A stretch of 20,101 nucleotides of DNA from an uncultured Streptococcus sp. GTDB taxonomy: Bacteria > Bacillota > Bacilli > Lactobacillales > Streptococcaceae. Made by a program: the position numbers and the translations under genes. The notes beneath the pieces were generated by a model. That model saw only the letters and a list, made by a program, of their open reading frames with translations. It searched no databases and was not told the DNA's origin. Location: the NCBI RefSeq assembly GCF_943912555.1, contig NZ_CALTUR010000020.1:1-20101 (forward strand), written 5' to 3'. Below, piece after piece: positions 1-6,314 of the stretch. Each line of letters opens with the position of its first letter. Within the stretch, counting starts at the first letter, position 1.

Positions 1-1
1 A

Positions 2-256
2 GTAGCTAATAAGCGGTATAAGTTTGTTGATAAGACAAAAAGGCTTTTACTAGCACGATTCAAAGAAGGCTATACACTTGAAGATTTTAAGCAGGTGATA
101 GATATTAAAACGGCAGAATGGAAGGATAGTCCTGAATTTTCTAAATATCTGAGACCTGAAACACTTTTCGGATCTAAGTTTGACGGTTATTTGAATCAAA
201 AGCCTAAAACCATAAAAGGGAAGTCCGAAGACAACTTTCCAGACCTACCATTTTAG
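2..256 (+). CDS. Phage replisome organizer, C-terminal part (5' end outside window)
   Basis: An open frame enters from the left edge and ends at TAG 254-256, giving the last 84 residues of a protein. The segment with SKYLRPETLFGSKF and GYLNQ is the signature of the conserved phage C-terminal domain (Phg_2220_C) found at the end of phage replisome organizer proteins in Gram-positive phages. Such proteins bind the phage origin and bring in the helicase loader. The helicase-loader gene starts 11 bases downstream, which fits this role. The N-terminal DNA-binding part is not in the window, so the start and full length are unknown. Confidence 0.8.
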   Translation, partial: VANKRYKFVDKTKRLLLARFKEGYTLEDFKQVIDIKTAEWKDSPEFSKYLRPETLFGSKFDGYLNQKPKTIKGKSEDNFPDLPF

Positions 257-267
257 GAGTTGCAAAG

Positions 268-1113
268 ATGAAGGAACAATTTAAAGAATTTCATAACAGA
301 AAAATATCGGATAAAGTTTGTGATATTCATCAGGTAAATTACTGGGAAATTTCTATACCTGTAGTAGGGAGTTCAGAAAGAAAAATACAACCATTTTGCC
401 CAGAGTGTGTGAAGGGGGAGATTAAACAAAAAGAGAAAGACCTATTACAGCGGTTTGATGATAGACAAATATATTTTAAAACTTATGATGTATTAATGCG
501 TGATAGTACAATTCCTAAAGAGTTAAAGGGAGCGACATTTGATAATTTCTTTGTTAAGACTACAGAGGAAGGTCTGATGTTAGAGTTTGTAAAGGGGCAA
601 GCCCAGAAATACCTTGCAGGTATGACGGGAAATACTTTAATCAGCGGTAGCACAGGAATAGGAAAAAGTCATTTATCGCTTGCCCTGGCCAAAGAAATCA
701 ATGAGAGTTTCAGAGAGAAGAACGATCCTAAGAGTGTCTTATTTGTCAGCTTAACCGAGATTATCAAGCAGATAAAAGAAGGTTGGGCTTATGGAAGGAA
801 TGCAAACTTAACAGAATATGAGGCAGTTAAAAAGCTAGTTGATGTTGATTTTCTAATCATCGATGACCTTGGGGCAAAAAATGGGACAGTAACACCTAAG
901 AGTGACTGGGAACAGGATTTCTTGTTTGATATTATCAATAATCGAGAAACTACAATTTTTAATACAAACTTAGACAGTAGCGAACTGCGGACGGTATACA
1001 ATGCTAGAAATTCAAGTAGAATTTTGAAAGGTTTAGAAGGGAACACTTTCAAGGCTTTCACAATCAAAGATAAGCGATATACGATTAACACAGTGAGAGG
1101 AGAGAAAGGTTAA
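268..1113 (+). CDS. DnaC/DnaI-like phage helicase loader ATPase
   Basis: 281 residues. A likely zinc-binding N-terminus (Cys18, His21, Cys44, Cys47; CPEC at 44-47) precedes an AAA+ ATPase core. Walker A is GSTGIGKS at about 127-134 and Walker B is FLIIDDLG ending near residue 202. The residue patterns STLDSSEL-like and SRILKGLEG near the C-terminus resemble sensor-1 and arginine-finger regions of DnaC/DnaI/IstB-type loaders. The family loads the replicative helicase onto DNA. It follows the replisome organizer by 11 bases, with a Shine-Dalgarno TAGGAG just upstream of ATG 268. Together the two form the replication module of the satellite. The exact sensor assignments are by eye; the ATPase call is firm. 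Confidence 0.88.
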   Translation: MKEQFKEFHNRKISDKVCDIHQVNYWEISIPVVGSSERKIQPFCPECVKGEIKQKEKDLLQRFDDRQIYFKTYDVLMRDSTIPKELKGATFDNFFVKTTEEGLMLEFVKGQAQKYLAGMTGNTLISGSTGIGKSHLSLALAKEINESFREKNDPKSVLFVSLTEIIKQIKEGWAYGRNANLTEYEAVKKLVDVDFLIIDDLGAKNGTVTPKSDWEQDFLFDIINNRETTIFNTNLDSSELRTVYNARNSSRILKGLEGNTFKAFTIKDKRYTINTVRGEKG

Positions 1114-1118
1114 TAGAT

Positions 1119-1274
1119 ATGGATGAAATGAAATTTTCAACAGAAAAAGGCTTTATTGTCTACGAAAAATGTGGTATAATAGAGATAGAAAAAGTTCCAA
1201 GATTTGGAGAGATAACTTTAGTCTACTCAGATGGGAAATTTACTCATCTAGTCAAAAAAGAAACTAAAAAATAA
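1119..1274 (+). CDS. Small phage protein, DUF3954-like (51 aa)
   Basis: A 51-residue ORF starting MDEMKFSTEKGF, five bases after the loader's stop, with a purine-rich GAGAGGAGA sequence upstream. The size, the pattern of a short beta-rich protein (GFIVYEK, GEITLVYSDGK) and the position right after a phage replication module resemble DUF3954 proteins of Gram-positive phages. No function is known for that family. The family assignment is from memory and tentative; the ORF itself is supported by its tight spacing and ribosome-binding site. Confidence 0.55.
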   Translation: MDEMKFSTEKGFIVYEKCGIIEIEKVPRFGEITLVYSDGKFTHLVKKETKK

Positions 1275-1293
1275 GTCTATTGAGAACAACTCA

Positions 1294-1337
1294 GGGGCAT
1301 ACCGTAAGCATATGATGCTAGTGGTATGTCCCTTTTT
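1294..1337 (+). terminator. Rho-independent terminator after the replication module
   Basis: The stem GGGGCATACC (1294-1303) pairs with GGTATGTCCC (1323-1332) in 10 bp with one G-T pair. Inside the loop a second stem AGCAT/ATGCT forms. TTTTT follows at 1333-1337. It lies between the replication genes and the capsid genes and probably separates two transcription units. Confidence 0.7.
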
Positions 1338-1363
1338 GCTTGAGAAGAAAGGAGGTGAAGAAG

Positions 1364-1559
1364 ATGACGGTAGATACTTCATTAGGGTATGTGGTAGCTA
1401 GTAAGTTTTCTATTGATCCCAGAAAAAAGACAGAAAATATTTTCAAAATGTAAAAATGAAGATAGCAGTTTAGAAAGTGGGAACTATGAAATACTAGAAA
1501 AATATGCTGACGAAAACACAAAATCAACAGTTAGAAAAAATGATTTTAAAAGCTCGTAG
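1364..1559 (+). pseudogene. Small ORF pair that reads as one gene broken by a frameshift
   Basis: ATG 1364 has an excellent Shine-Dalgarno (AAAGGAGGTG) and opens a 29-residue frame ending at TAA 1451-1453. Around the A-rich stretch near 1421-1427 a second frame takes over (QKIFSKCKNEDSS...) and stays open to TAG 1557-1559. Joined across the A-run the product would be about 64 residues. A one-base slip in the poly-A tract would explain this: a broken gene, programmed slippage or a sequencing error. The 29-residue peptide alone is also possible. I recognise no family. Confidence 0.35.
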
Positions 1560-1632
1560 AGTTCTAAAAGAAAAGCTAAGAGCTAAGAATTTTAGAAAAA
1601 ATTATAAACAACGAGGAGCAATAAAGAGATAA
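1504..1632 (+). CDS. Short basic hypothetical protein (42 aa)
   Basis: ATG 1504 to TAA 1630-1632 encodes 42 residues starting MLTKTQNQQLEK, very rich in lysine and arginine. It overlaps the end of the broken ORF before it, which is common for tiny phage genes. There is no good ribosome-binding site, so translation is uncertain. It ends 11 bases before the capsid gene, whose Shine-Dalgarno AAAGGAG lies in between. No family recognised. Confidence 0.3.
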   Translation: MLTKTQNQQLEKMILKARRVLKEKLRAKNFRKNYKQRGAIKR

Positions 1633-1643
1633 AGGAGTATAAA

Positions 1644-2495
1644 ATGGCTAAAAAATTTAGTTTGGTAGAAAAGTATGTAAGAAGTAGAGGAATGAGTATT
1701 GATGATGAAAAATCAAAAACAGGTTTAATATTATCACAAGATATAACAAGTATCTATGACGTTCCTGAAGAAGGGAAAGAATTAGTGGATCTTGTTAATG
1801 TGATTGAGCATACGGGTACTGGTGGAACATATGAAACTGTAGGTTTTGACGATGAACATCTATCAGAACTTGAATCAGAAGAGTTTAGAGATAGTAAAAG
1901 TGTAGAACTTAGAAAAAAACAGATTAGAACCAAGTTTGAACACAAGACATTTTCAGGCCGTATTGCCTTATCGTCTGAACAAGTTGATGATGGAGAATAT
2001 AATATATCAGACTTCTTAAGTAACAAAATTACCCGTCTTTGTCGTAAAACACGTAATATTGAAATTGGAAAAATTCTAAAAGAAGCACCTGAAAAAAATG
2101 TTTCTAATTTTGACGAATTGAAAGATACAATAAATGATTTAAATCCTGAACGTCATAATACTCTTGTATTAAGTCAGTCACTATTTAAGTTTTTAGATAA
2201 AGAGAAATCTAGCGATGGAAATTATATTTTAAAAATTAACAAGAAGGAACGATACTCAGAAAACTTATACGTTGATGATGTTATTGTTGTATCTGATGAA
2301 GTACTAGGAGTAAAAGGCGATAAAGTTGCTTTCGTTGGGGATTTGTACAATTTCGCTACTTTATTTGAAAGAAATAAAAATAGCTTACGTTGGGTAAGTG
2401 AATCCGTTATTTATGGAATGAGTTTAATGCTTTATACCCGTTTCGTTGTGAAGAAAATTGAAACGGATTGCGCTTTCTTTATAAAATGGAATTAG
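1644..2495 (+). CDS. HK97-fold major capsid protein homologue of a satellite
   Basis: 283 residues. The layout matches the mature part of an HK97-type capsid subunit. Residues about 25-55 correspond to the start of the mature domain. A long E/K-rich strand region with RTKFEHKTFSGRIALSSEQV corresponds to the spine and peripheral domain. The C-terminal half, VIVVSDEVLGVKGDKVAFVG then a beta-rich end, matches the A-domain. The length lacks the scaffold-like N-terminal delta domain that most HK97 phages have. ATG 1644 has AAAGGAG upstream. No portal, protease or terminase lies beside it, which is unusual for a working capsid gene. SaPIbov5 Ccm, a capsid homologue that makes helper-phage capsids smaller, is a known precedent, but the role here is inferred. 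Confidence 0.75.
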   Translation: MAKKFSLVEKYVRSRGMSIDDEKSKTGLILSQDITSIYDVPEEGKELVDLVNVIEHTGTGGTYETVGFDDEHLSELESEEFRDSKSVELRKKQIRTKFEHKTFSGRIALSSEQVDDGEYNISDFLSNKITRLCRKTRNIEIGKILKEAPEKNVSNFDELKDTINDLNPERHNTLVLSQSLFKFLDKEKSSDGNYILKINKKERYSENLYVDDVIVVSDEVLGVKGDKVAFVGDLYNFATLFERNKNSLRWVSESVIYGMSLMLYTRFVVKKIETDCAFFIKWN

Positions 2496-2505
2496 GAGAT
2501 AGTGA

Positions 2506-3057
2506 ATGGATATTAGAGAAGTATTATCAACGTTAGAAAATCTTGATGATAAAAAAGATAAGATTGCAAAAGCAAGAACAAAGTTGGAAGAAAAAAGAAA
2601 AACAATTACTGGAGAGAAGAAGATTTCATTTGATAATATTGATTCTTTTCTTGAGGATAATGATACTTCTTTAGAACAAATTGCTAAAATGAGTGAATCA
2701 ATCGATCTTTTAGAGAAAGAGTATGATACTAATTTCTGGGAGGCAAAGGCAGCGATATTTGAATATATCTTTAAAGAGACTAAACTAAGAGCTGAAGAAA
2801 AGAAAATCTATAAACGTTACCAGAAGAAACTTAGAATAATTTTAGATGCCTACGATGAAATTCAATCACTAAAGAAAGATGTAGAAGAAATACATAAAGG
2901 AGTAGTTGGAGAAATAACTCAGGAGCATTCTCTTGCAGTATATCGGACAGAAGTAAATCCAACAAGTATCCTTCCGTTCTTAAATCCTGATGTCAGTGGG
3001 CATATGAATTTTTCTAAGGAATATCGTGAGATTAAAGAGTATTTAGGTAAAGAGTAA
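2506..3057 (+). CDS. Coiled-coil protein encoded with the capsid homologue
   Basis: 183 residues, very rich in Glu and Lys. Heptad-like runs cover roughly residues 1-60 and 75-140. The last 40 residues (from about NPTSILPFLNPDVSG) are less charged. ATG 2506 follows the capsid gene by 10 bases with AGGAGAT upstream, so the two are co-transcribed and probably translationally coupled. I recognise no family. Its elongated helical make-up and its neighbour would suit a scaffold-like or capsid-modifying partner, but that is inference from position. A terminator follows at 3066-3126. Confidence 0.6.
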   Translation: MDIREVLSTLENLDDKKDKIAKARTKLEEKRKTITGEKKISFDNIDSFLEDNDTSLEQIAKMSESIDLLEKEYDTNFWEAKAAIFEYIFKETKLRAEEKKIYKRYQKKLRIILDAYDEIQSLKKDVEEIHKGVVGEITQEHSLAVYRTEVNPTSILPFLNPDVSGHMNFSKEYREIKEYLGKE

Positions 3058-3065
3058 TTTATTAG

Positions 3066-3126
3066 AAACAAGGCTGGTTTGAATATCAAGAAATTGATAG
3101 CTATATCAAAAATGGCCTTGTTTTTA
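3066..3126 (+). terminator. Terminator after the capsid gene pair
   Basis: AAACAAGGC (3066-3074) pairs with GCCTTGTTT (3115-3123), followed by more T residues. The 40-base loop contains a smaller hairpin TTGATA/TATCAA. It begins 9 bases after the stop of the coiled-coil gene, so it should end the capsid transcript. Confidence 0.65.
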
Positions 3127-3140
3127 ATTTCAGTAAATTA

Positions 3141-3388
3141 GTTTCACAAAATGAAGAAAGCATAAACTAAAACAGAGTATAGGCTTGGAAGCCATGTATA
3201 TCAGTAAGTTACAGAATGGAGTGAGTTTCACAGAATGTAAGATAAGAGAAACTGGGGAATAAATTAGAGGGATACTTCTTTAAATTGTCATATTGAAGAG
3301 TTGTCAAACTTAAAACAATGATACCTGGTAAGTGGAGTGTTGAAAGGCTGTTAAGCTTTTTGTCAGTTTGACAGAATGTAAGATAAGA
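3141..3388 (+). repeat. Dispersed direct repeats in the 3058-3420 non-coding gap
   Basis: An 18-base direct repeat ACAGAATGTAAGATAAGA occurs at 3230-3247 and 3371-3388, each preceded by GTTTCA or GTTTGA. Shorter versions lie at 3211 (ACAGAATGG) and 3146 (ACAAAATG). Apart from the terminator at its left end, I see no gene in this gap. The last copy ends 33 bases before the regulator gene at 3421, so the repeats could be binding sites for that regulator or for a helper-phage protein. No regular period is seen. Confidence 0.5.
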
Positions 3389-3420
3389 AAATTTTAAAAT
3401 TGAAGTGGAGGTACTTGACT

Positions 3421-3831
3421 ATGTATGAACTGAGTAACAGAGACCTGGACGGGATAGATATTGAGTTAGGGCGATATAGAACGATTGCTAATAAAATTTA
3501 CTTGAGAAGACAAGAGTTGATACATAACAAGAAACATGGGAATGAAACGTATATTAGATCTCAGAGTAAGAAAGTTTCAAATCCTACTGAAGATACTATA
3601 ATTAGAATTGAAGAAGATTTAACCTTAAGATATCTGGAAGGTTTTAAATTAATTGTAGATACCTTGATGGAAAACTTAATTGAAAGTGATCTAGTCATTT
3701 TTAAAATGAGATTTTTAGAAGCTGGTATGACCTGGGAAGACGTGGCAGAGAAACTAAATAAAACTACTCGTTATATAAATAGTCGAAGAAAAGTAATCGC
3801 TAAAAGATTTATAGAACTGAAAGGATATTGA
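3421..3831 (+). CDS. RinA/DUF722-type phage late transcriptional regulator
   Basis: 136 residues from ATG 3421, chosen because GGAGG lies 9 bases upstream; an in-frame TTG at 3400 is the only upstream alternative. The N-terminal half is charged and helical. The C-terminal part, FKMRFLEAGMTWEDVAEKLN then TRYINSRRKVIAKRF, is a sigma-region-4-like helix-turn-helix of the kind found in RinA, DUF722 and DUF1492 phage proteins. In phages such proteins switch on late or packaging genes and sit just before the terminase genes. Here the next thing downstream is the cos-like region, which fits that gene order. Which of the three related families it belongs to is not settled. Confidence 0.65.
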   Translation: MYELSNRDLDGIDIELGRYRTIANKIYLRRQELIHNKKHGNETYIRSQSKKVSNPTEDTIIRIEEDLTLRYLEGFKLIVDTLMENLIESDLVIFKMRFLEAGMTWEDVAEKLNKTTRYINSRRKVIAKRFIELKGY

Positions 3832-3935
3832 CTCCCCCCACGTTGAAAAAATTTTTTTGAATACTTTGGGAACCGGTGAAGGGAACTTTTTCCAAGTCGG
3901 AGACCTCCAGACAAAAAGGGGGTAAAAACCTACCA
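3832..3935. other. Possible cos-like packaging region
   Basis: Directly after the RinA-like gene comes a non-coding block unlike its surroundings. It has a run of six C, the mirror-like AAAAAATTTTTTT (about 3847-3859), GGGAACCGGTGAAGGGAAC (starting near 3869) with the palindrome ACCGGT, and GGAGACCTCC-like GC-rich pieces, ending in AAAAAGGGGG. Streptococcal and other Gram-positive cos phages have a similar A/T run plus CCGGT...GGG block between the late regulator and the small terminase gene. Satellites of cos phages carry a copy of the helper cos site. The match is from memory of such regions and is an inference. No terminase gene follows. Confidence 0.35.
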
Positions 3936-4024
3936 ATTTATCAGAAAAAGATTAGTTTTGAAAAATGAAGAAATTTAGTAGAAGAAATTAAGCTTTTACC
4001 CTTGTAATTTAAAGTAGAAAGCGG

Positions 4025-4372
4025 ATGACTTACTTTCTGAGATTCCAGAGGATGGCAGGAAGTGAAAACCAAGTTAGGATAGATGAAGAGGATTGGAAAC
4101 TTGTCTTACCTGATCAGTGGAATTTGACTAGTAAGCATGAAAAGGCAATCAGAGAGAGTCTAGAAACATTTGTCTATGATATCAATAAGATAGAGAACAA
4201 GCGAGCCAGAAAATACTTTATTATCCATTATTGTTACATGAGGAAGAAAACAGTAAGTGAATGTTTAGAAATTGCTGGGACAAAATCCACTAATTATCAT
4301 AGATACAAACAGATAGCTGTCTTAAACTTTGCTAGAATCCACCAGAACGGAGAACTAGAAGCATATAAGTAG
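4025..4372 (+). CDS. ArpU-like phage regulator with C-terminal helix-turn-helix
   Basis: 115 residues. The C-terminal half, ARKYFIIHYCYMRKKTVSECLEIAG then TNYHRYKQIAVLNFARIH, matches the sigma-like helix-turn-helix of ArpU-family phage proteins, where the last helix reads S/T-x-Y-x-R-x-K. ArpU-type genes stand at the end of the early region in many streptococcal phages and at the end of satellites. The Shine-Dalgarno before ATG 4025 is weak (AAAGCGG); an internal Met at 4052 is a less likely start. It is the last gene of the satellite before the chromosomal methyltransferase. Confidence 0.6.
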   Translation: MTYFLRFQRMAGSENQVRIDEEDWKLVLPDQWNLTSKHEKAIRESLETFVYDINKIENKRARKYFIIHYCYMRKKTVSECLEIAGTKSTNYHRYKQIAVLNFARIHQNGELEAYK

Positions 4373-4450
4373 CCATCAGCTGAATAACTGGAGTCTAGGA
4401 CGCCCCGTTTTAGGGCTTCATCATATAGAACTCCATGAATCAACTAGAAA

Positions 4451-4477
4451 CCCTTAGAAACGAATCTAGGGGCTTTT
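4451..4477 (+). terminator. Terminator downstream of the ArpU-like gene
   Basis: CCCTTAGA (4451-4458) pairs with TCTAGGGG (4465-4472), eight pairs with one G-T, loop of six, then CTTTT. A weaker GCCC/GGGC hairpin lies about 40 bases upstream of it. It probably ends the satellite's last transcript. Confidence 0.55.
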
Positions 4478-4508
4478 AGATTTTCGGATATATAGGTTGA
4501 TGATAGTA

Positions 4509-4517
4509 TGGTATAAT
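4509..4517 (+). promoter_or_regulatory. Extended -10 promoter for a short transcript
   Basis: TATGGTATAAT (4507-4517) is a perfect streptococcal extended -10 element (TATGnTATAAT). No clear -35 box is seen, which extended -10 promoters do not need. Transcription would start near 4524 and meet a terminator about 90 bases later, before any gene. Confidence 0.5.
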
Positions 4518-4530
4518 GATGACAGGTAAT

Positions 4531-4555
4531 AAAAAAAAGCACGTTTGACCGTGCT
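4531..4555 (-). terminator. Minus-strand terminator-like hairpin
   Basis: Read on the minus strand, AGCACG (4555-4550) and CGTGCT (4543-4538) form a six-pair stem followed by eight T residues (4538-4531). It would stop transcription coming leftwards from the rRNA methyltransferase side. The same stem is part of the candidate plus-strand RNA, so its true role is ambiguous. Confidence 0.4.
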
Positions 4556-4591
4556 AGTTTCTTGCCTGCTGAACTCATCATATAGTATAGT

Positions 4592-4614
4592 GGCTCCTTT
4601 GTGGGGCTTTTTTT
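4592..4614 (+). terminator. Terminator with weak stem before rlmCD
   Basis: GGCTCC (4592-4597) pairs with GGGGCTT (4603-4609) using G-C and G-T pairs over a five-base loop, followed by a run of T to 4614. It isolates rlmCD from upstream transcription. The remaining bases to 4765 are AT-rich with no ORF or clear promoter. Confidence 0.5.
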
Positions 4615-4765
4615 GTGAACATTTTTAGGAACTTTTAAAGAATTTAAAGAAAATATAAGGAAATATGATTTTAAAGAAAATCAGGAATATCAAGGCCTTT
4701 ACTTACTAATGAAATATAAAAATCAAGCGGTAGCGGAATAACTCAAAATGTGATAAGATAGGGGT

Positions 4766-6124
4766 ATGAATCTGAAAGTGAAACAAAAAATACCATTAAA
4801 AATCAAGCGCATGGGAATTAATGGTGAGGGAATCGGCTTTTATCAAAAAACATTAGTCTTTGTGCCTGGTGCTCTCAAAGGAGAAGATATCTATTGTCAG
4901 ATTACTTCTATTAAACGTAACTTTGTTGAGGCAAAATTACTGAAGGTCAACAAGAAGTCTAAATTTCGAGTTGTGCCAGCTTGTACTATTTACAATGAGT
5001 GCGGAGGCTGCCAAATCATGCACCTGCATTATGATAAGCAACTGGAGTTCAAGACGGACTTGCTTTATCAAGCGCTGAAAAAATTTGCTCCTACAGGATA
5101 TGAAAACTATGAAATTCGTCCGACAATTGGTATGCAGGAACCAAAATATTACCGTGCTAAGTTACAATTTCAGACTCGAAAATTTAAGAATCAGGTCAAG
5201 GCGGGCTTATATGCACAAAATTCTCACTATTTAGTAGAGTTGAAAGACTGTCTGGTACAAGACAAAGAAACCCAAGTGATTGCTAATCGTCTAGCGGAAT
5301 TACTTACTTTTCACCAAATTCCAATCACGGATGAGAGAAAAGTTCTAGGTGTTAGAACTATAATGGTTCGACGAGCAAGAAAGACTGGACAGGTTCAGAT
5401 TATTATTGTTACAAATCGTCAGCTTAATTTTACCCAACTAGTGAAAGACTTAGTTAAAGATTTCCCAGAAGTTGTGACAGTAGCTGTGAATACAAATACA
5501 GCTAAAACCAGTGAGATTTATGGTGAAAAGACAGAGATTATCTGGGGACAAGAGAGTATTCAAGAAGGTGTACTCGATTATGAATTTTCACTATCTCCTC
5601 GCGCTTTCTATCAACTAAATCCTGAACAAACAGAACTCCTCTATAGCGAGGCAGTAAAAGCGCTGGATGTTGATAAAGAAGATCATTTGATTGACGCTTA
5701 TTGTGGAGTTGGAACGATTGGATTTGCCTTCGCAAAGAAAGTTAAAACACTCAGAGGTATGGATATTATTCCAGAAGCCATTGAAGATGCCAAGCGAAAT
5801 GCTAAAAGAATGGGATTTGACAATACTCATTATGAAGCTGGAACGGCAGAAGAGATTATTCCTCGTTGGTACAAGGAAGGCTACCGAGCAGATGCTCTGA
5901 TTGTGGACCCACCACGTACAGGTCTGGATGATAAGTTATTAGATACTATTCTTACTTATGTACCAGAAAAAATGGTTTATATTTCTTGTAATGTTTCGAC
6001 CTTGGCTCGTGATTTGGTACGCTTAGTAGAAGTCTATGATCTTCATTATATACAGTCGGTCGATATGTTCCCACATACAGCACGGACGGAGTGCGTAGTT
6101 TCGCTACAACGGAAAAATACGTAG
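4766..6124 (+). CDS. rlmCD: 23S rRNA (uracil-C5)-methyltransferase, RlmCD/RumA type
   Basis: 452 residues. Methylates C5 of uracils in 23S rRNA with SAM; in Streptococcus pneumoniae the homologous RlmCD modifies both U747 and U1939. An N-terminal TRAM domain (about 1-60) is followed by iron-sulfur cysteines Cys73, Cys79, Cys82 (CGGC) and Cys162. The C-terminal Rossmann domain carries [11 protein letters not shown] (from 310), DPPRTGLD (from 381) and the catalytic Cys408 in YISCNVST. The gene looks intact and is the only chromosomal housekeeping gene here. The usual HTART-E motif is present, then the last ten or so residues are probably encoded by the integrated element, because ICEs insert at the 3' end of this gene. 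RlmD (rumA) is the alternative name. Confidence 0.93.
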   Translation: MNLKVKQKIPLKIKRMGINGEGIGFYQKTLVFVPGALKGEDIYCQITSIKRNFVEAKLLKVNKKSKFRVVPACTIYNECGGCQIMHLHYDKQLEFKTDLLYQALKKFAPTGYENYEIRPTIGMQEPKYYRAKLQFQTRKFKNQVKAGLYAQNSHYLVELKDCLVQDKETQVIANRLAELLTFHQIPITDERKVLGVRTIMVRRARKTGQVQIIIVTNRQLNFTQLVKDLVKDFPEVVTVAVNTNTAKTSEIYGEKTEIIWGQESIQEGVLDYEFSLSPRAFYQLNPEQTELLYSEAVKALDVDKEDHLIDAYCGVGTIGFAFAKKVKTLRGMDIIPEAIEDAKRNAKRMGFDNTHYEAGTAEEIIPRWYKEGYRADALIVDPPRTGLDDKLLDTILTYVPEKMVYISCNVSTLARDLVRLVEVYDLHYIQSVDMFPHTARTECVVSLQRKNT

Positions 6125-6140
6125 AAATCCTTTATTTCAA

Positions 6141-6199
6141 GCACTTTTTTAAGCATTTTGCTTTTGACCGAGATAGCAATGGAGAACTCAAAAAAGTGC
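6141..6199. repeat. Inverted repeat near the ICE end
   Basis: GCACTTTTTT (6141-6150) is repeated inverted as AAAAAAGTGC (6190-6199), 39 bases apart. It lies in the first 80 bases after rlmCD. A small AAGCA/TGCTT hairpin sits between the arms. It could be a recombination-protein arm site of the element end or a bidirectional terminator for rlmCD. No ORF is present in 6125-6314. Confidence 0.45.
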
Positions 6200-6256
6200 A
6201 AAAAACAGATATAAATGTGTCAGTTGGAATTACGGTCGTATGTGGAGATACAAAAA

Positions 6257-6262
6257 TATAAT
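6257..6262 (+). promoter_or_regulatory. -10 box of leader module 1
   Basis: An exact TATAAT with no convincing -35 box. It ends 7 bases before the first base of a strong hairpin (6269), so the RNA would begin with the hairpin. The same spacing recurs at 7976-7988 and 11529-11541. Confidence 0.4.
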
Positions 6263-6268
6263 ATTTAG

Positions 6269-6297
6269 AAGTAGTTAGTTTATCTAGCTACTTTTTT
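6269..6297 (+). terminator. Leader hairpin / terminator 1, before the decayed replication gene
   Basis: AAGTAGTTAG (6269-6278) pairs with CTAGCTACTT (6284-6293), 10 pairs with one G-T, loop of five, followed by TTTT to 6297. The Shine-Dalgarno GGGGAGA of the next ORF starts about ten bases later, so the hairpin is a leader element and not just the end of an upstream gene. Confidence 0.65.
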
Positions 6298-6314
6298 ACC
6301 CCATAGGGGAGAAC

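Larger units (their letters stand above)
4524..4614 (+). ncRNA. Candidate short structured RNA (about 90 nt)
   Basis: Between the extended -10 box and the T-run ending at 4614 there is no ORF. The predicted RNA starts in a stem in which CAGGTAA (4523-4529) pairs with TTGCCTG (4562-4568). This encloses a second stem AGCACG/CGTGCT (4538-4543 with 4550-4555). The RNA ends in a hairpin GGCTCC/GGGGCTT followed by T residues. The A-run opposite the T-rich strand could extend the first stem. I recognise no Rfam family; function is unknown. It could also be an untranslated remnant of a former gene leader. Confidence 0.4.
1..4765 (+). mobile_element. Right end of a streptococcal satellite prophage / PICI-like element
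   Basis: This stretch carries a phage replisome organizer end, a DnaC-like loader, an HK97 capsid homologue, a coiled-coil protein and two phage late-regulator-type proteins, but no portal, protease, large terminase or tail genes. That gene set fits satellite prophages of streptococci rather than a complete phage. The left end lies outside the window, so integrase, repressor and att sites cannot be seen. The right boundary is somewhere in 4373-4765, before the rRNA methyltransferase; I could not fix it. A degraded ordinary prophage is the main alternative. Confidence 0.65.

Noticed and set aside
789..1091. Minus-strand open frame of 100 codons
   Set aside because: It lies wholly inside the helicase loader gene, has no ribosome-binding site, and its sequence resembles no protein. 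The same holds for the other minus-strand frames (for example 1754-2026, 5538-5830, 12166-12444, 16100-16309).
1172..1180. Extended -10 box TGGTATAAT inside the 51-aa gene
   Set aside because: It is coding sequence (Cys-Gly-Ile-Ile), has no -35 box at the proper distance and is followed by a terminator before the next genes.
4418..4585. Direct repeat TCATCATATAG at 4418-4428 and 4575-4585 as att core of the satellite
   Set aside because: Both copies are on the same side of the element and only 157 bases apart, so they cannot be its two ends; may be chance in AT-rich DNA.
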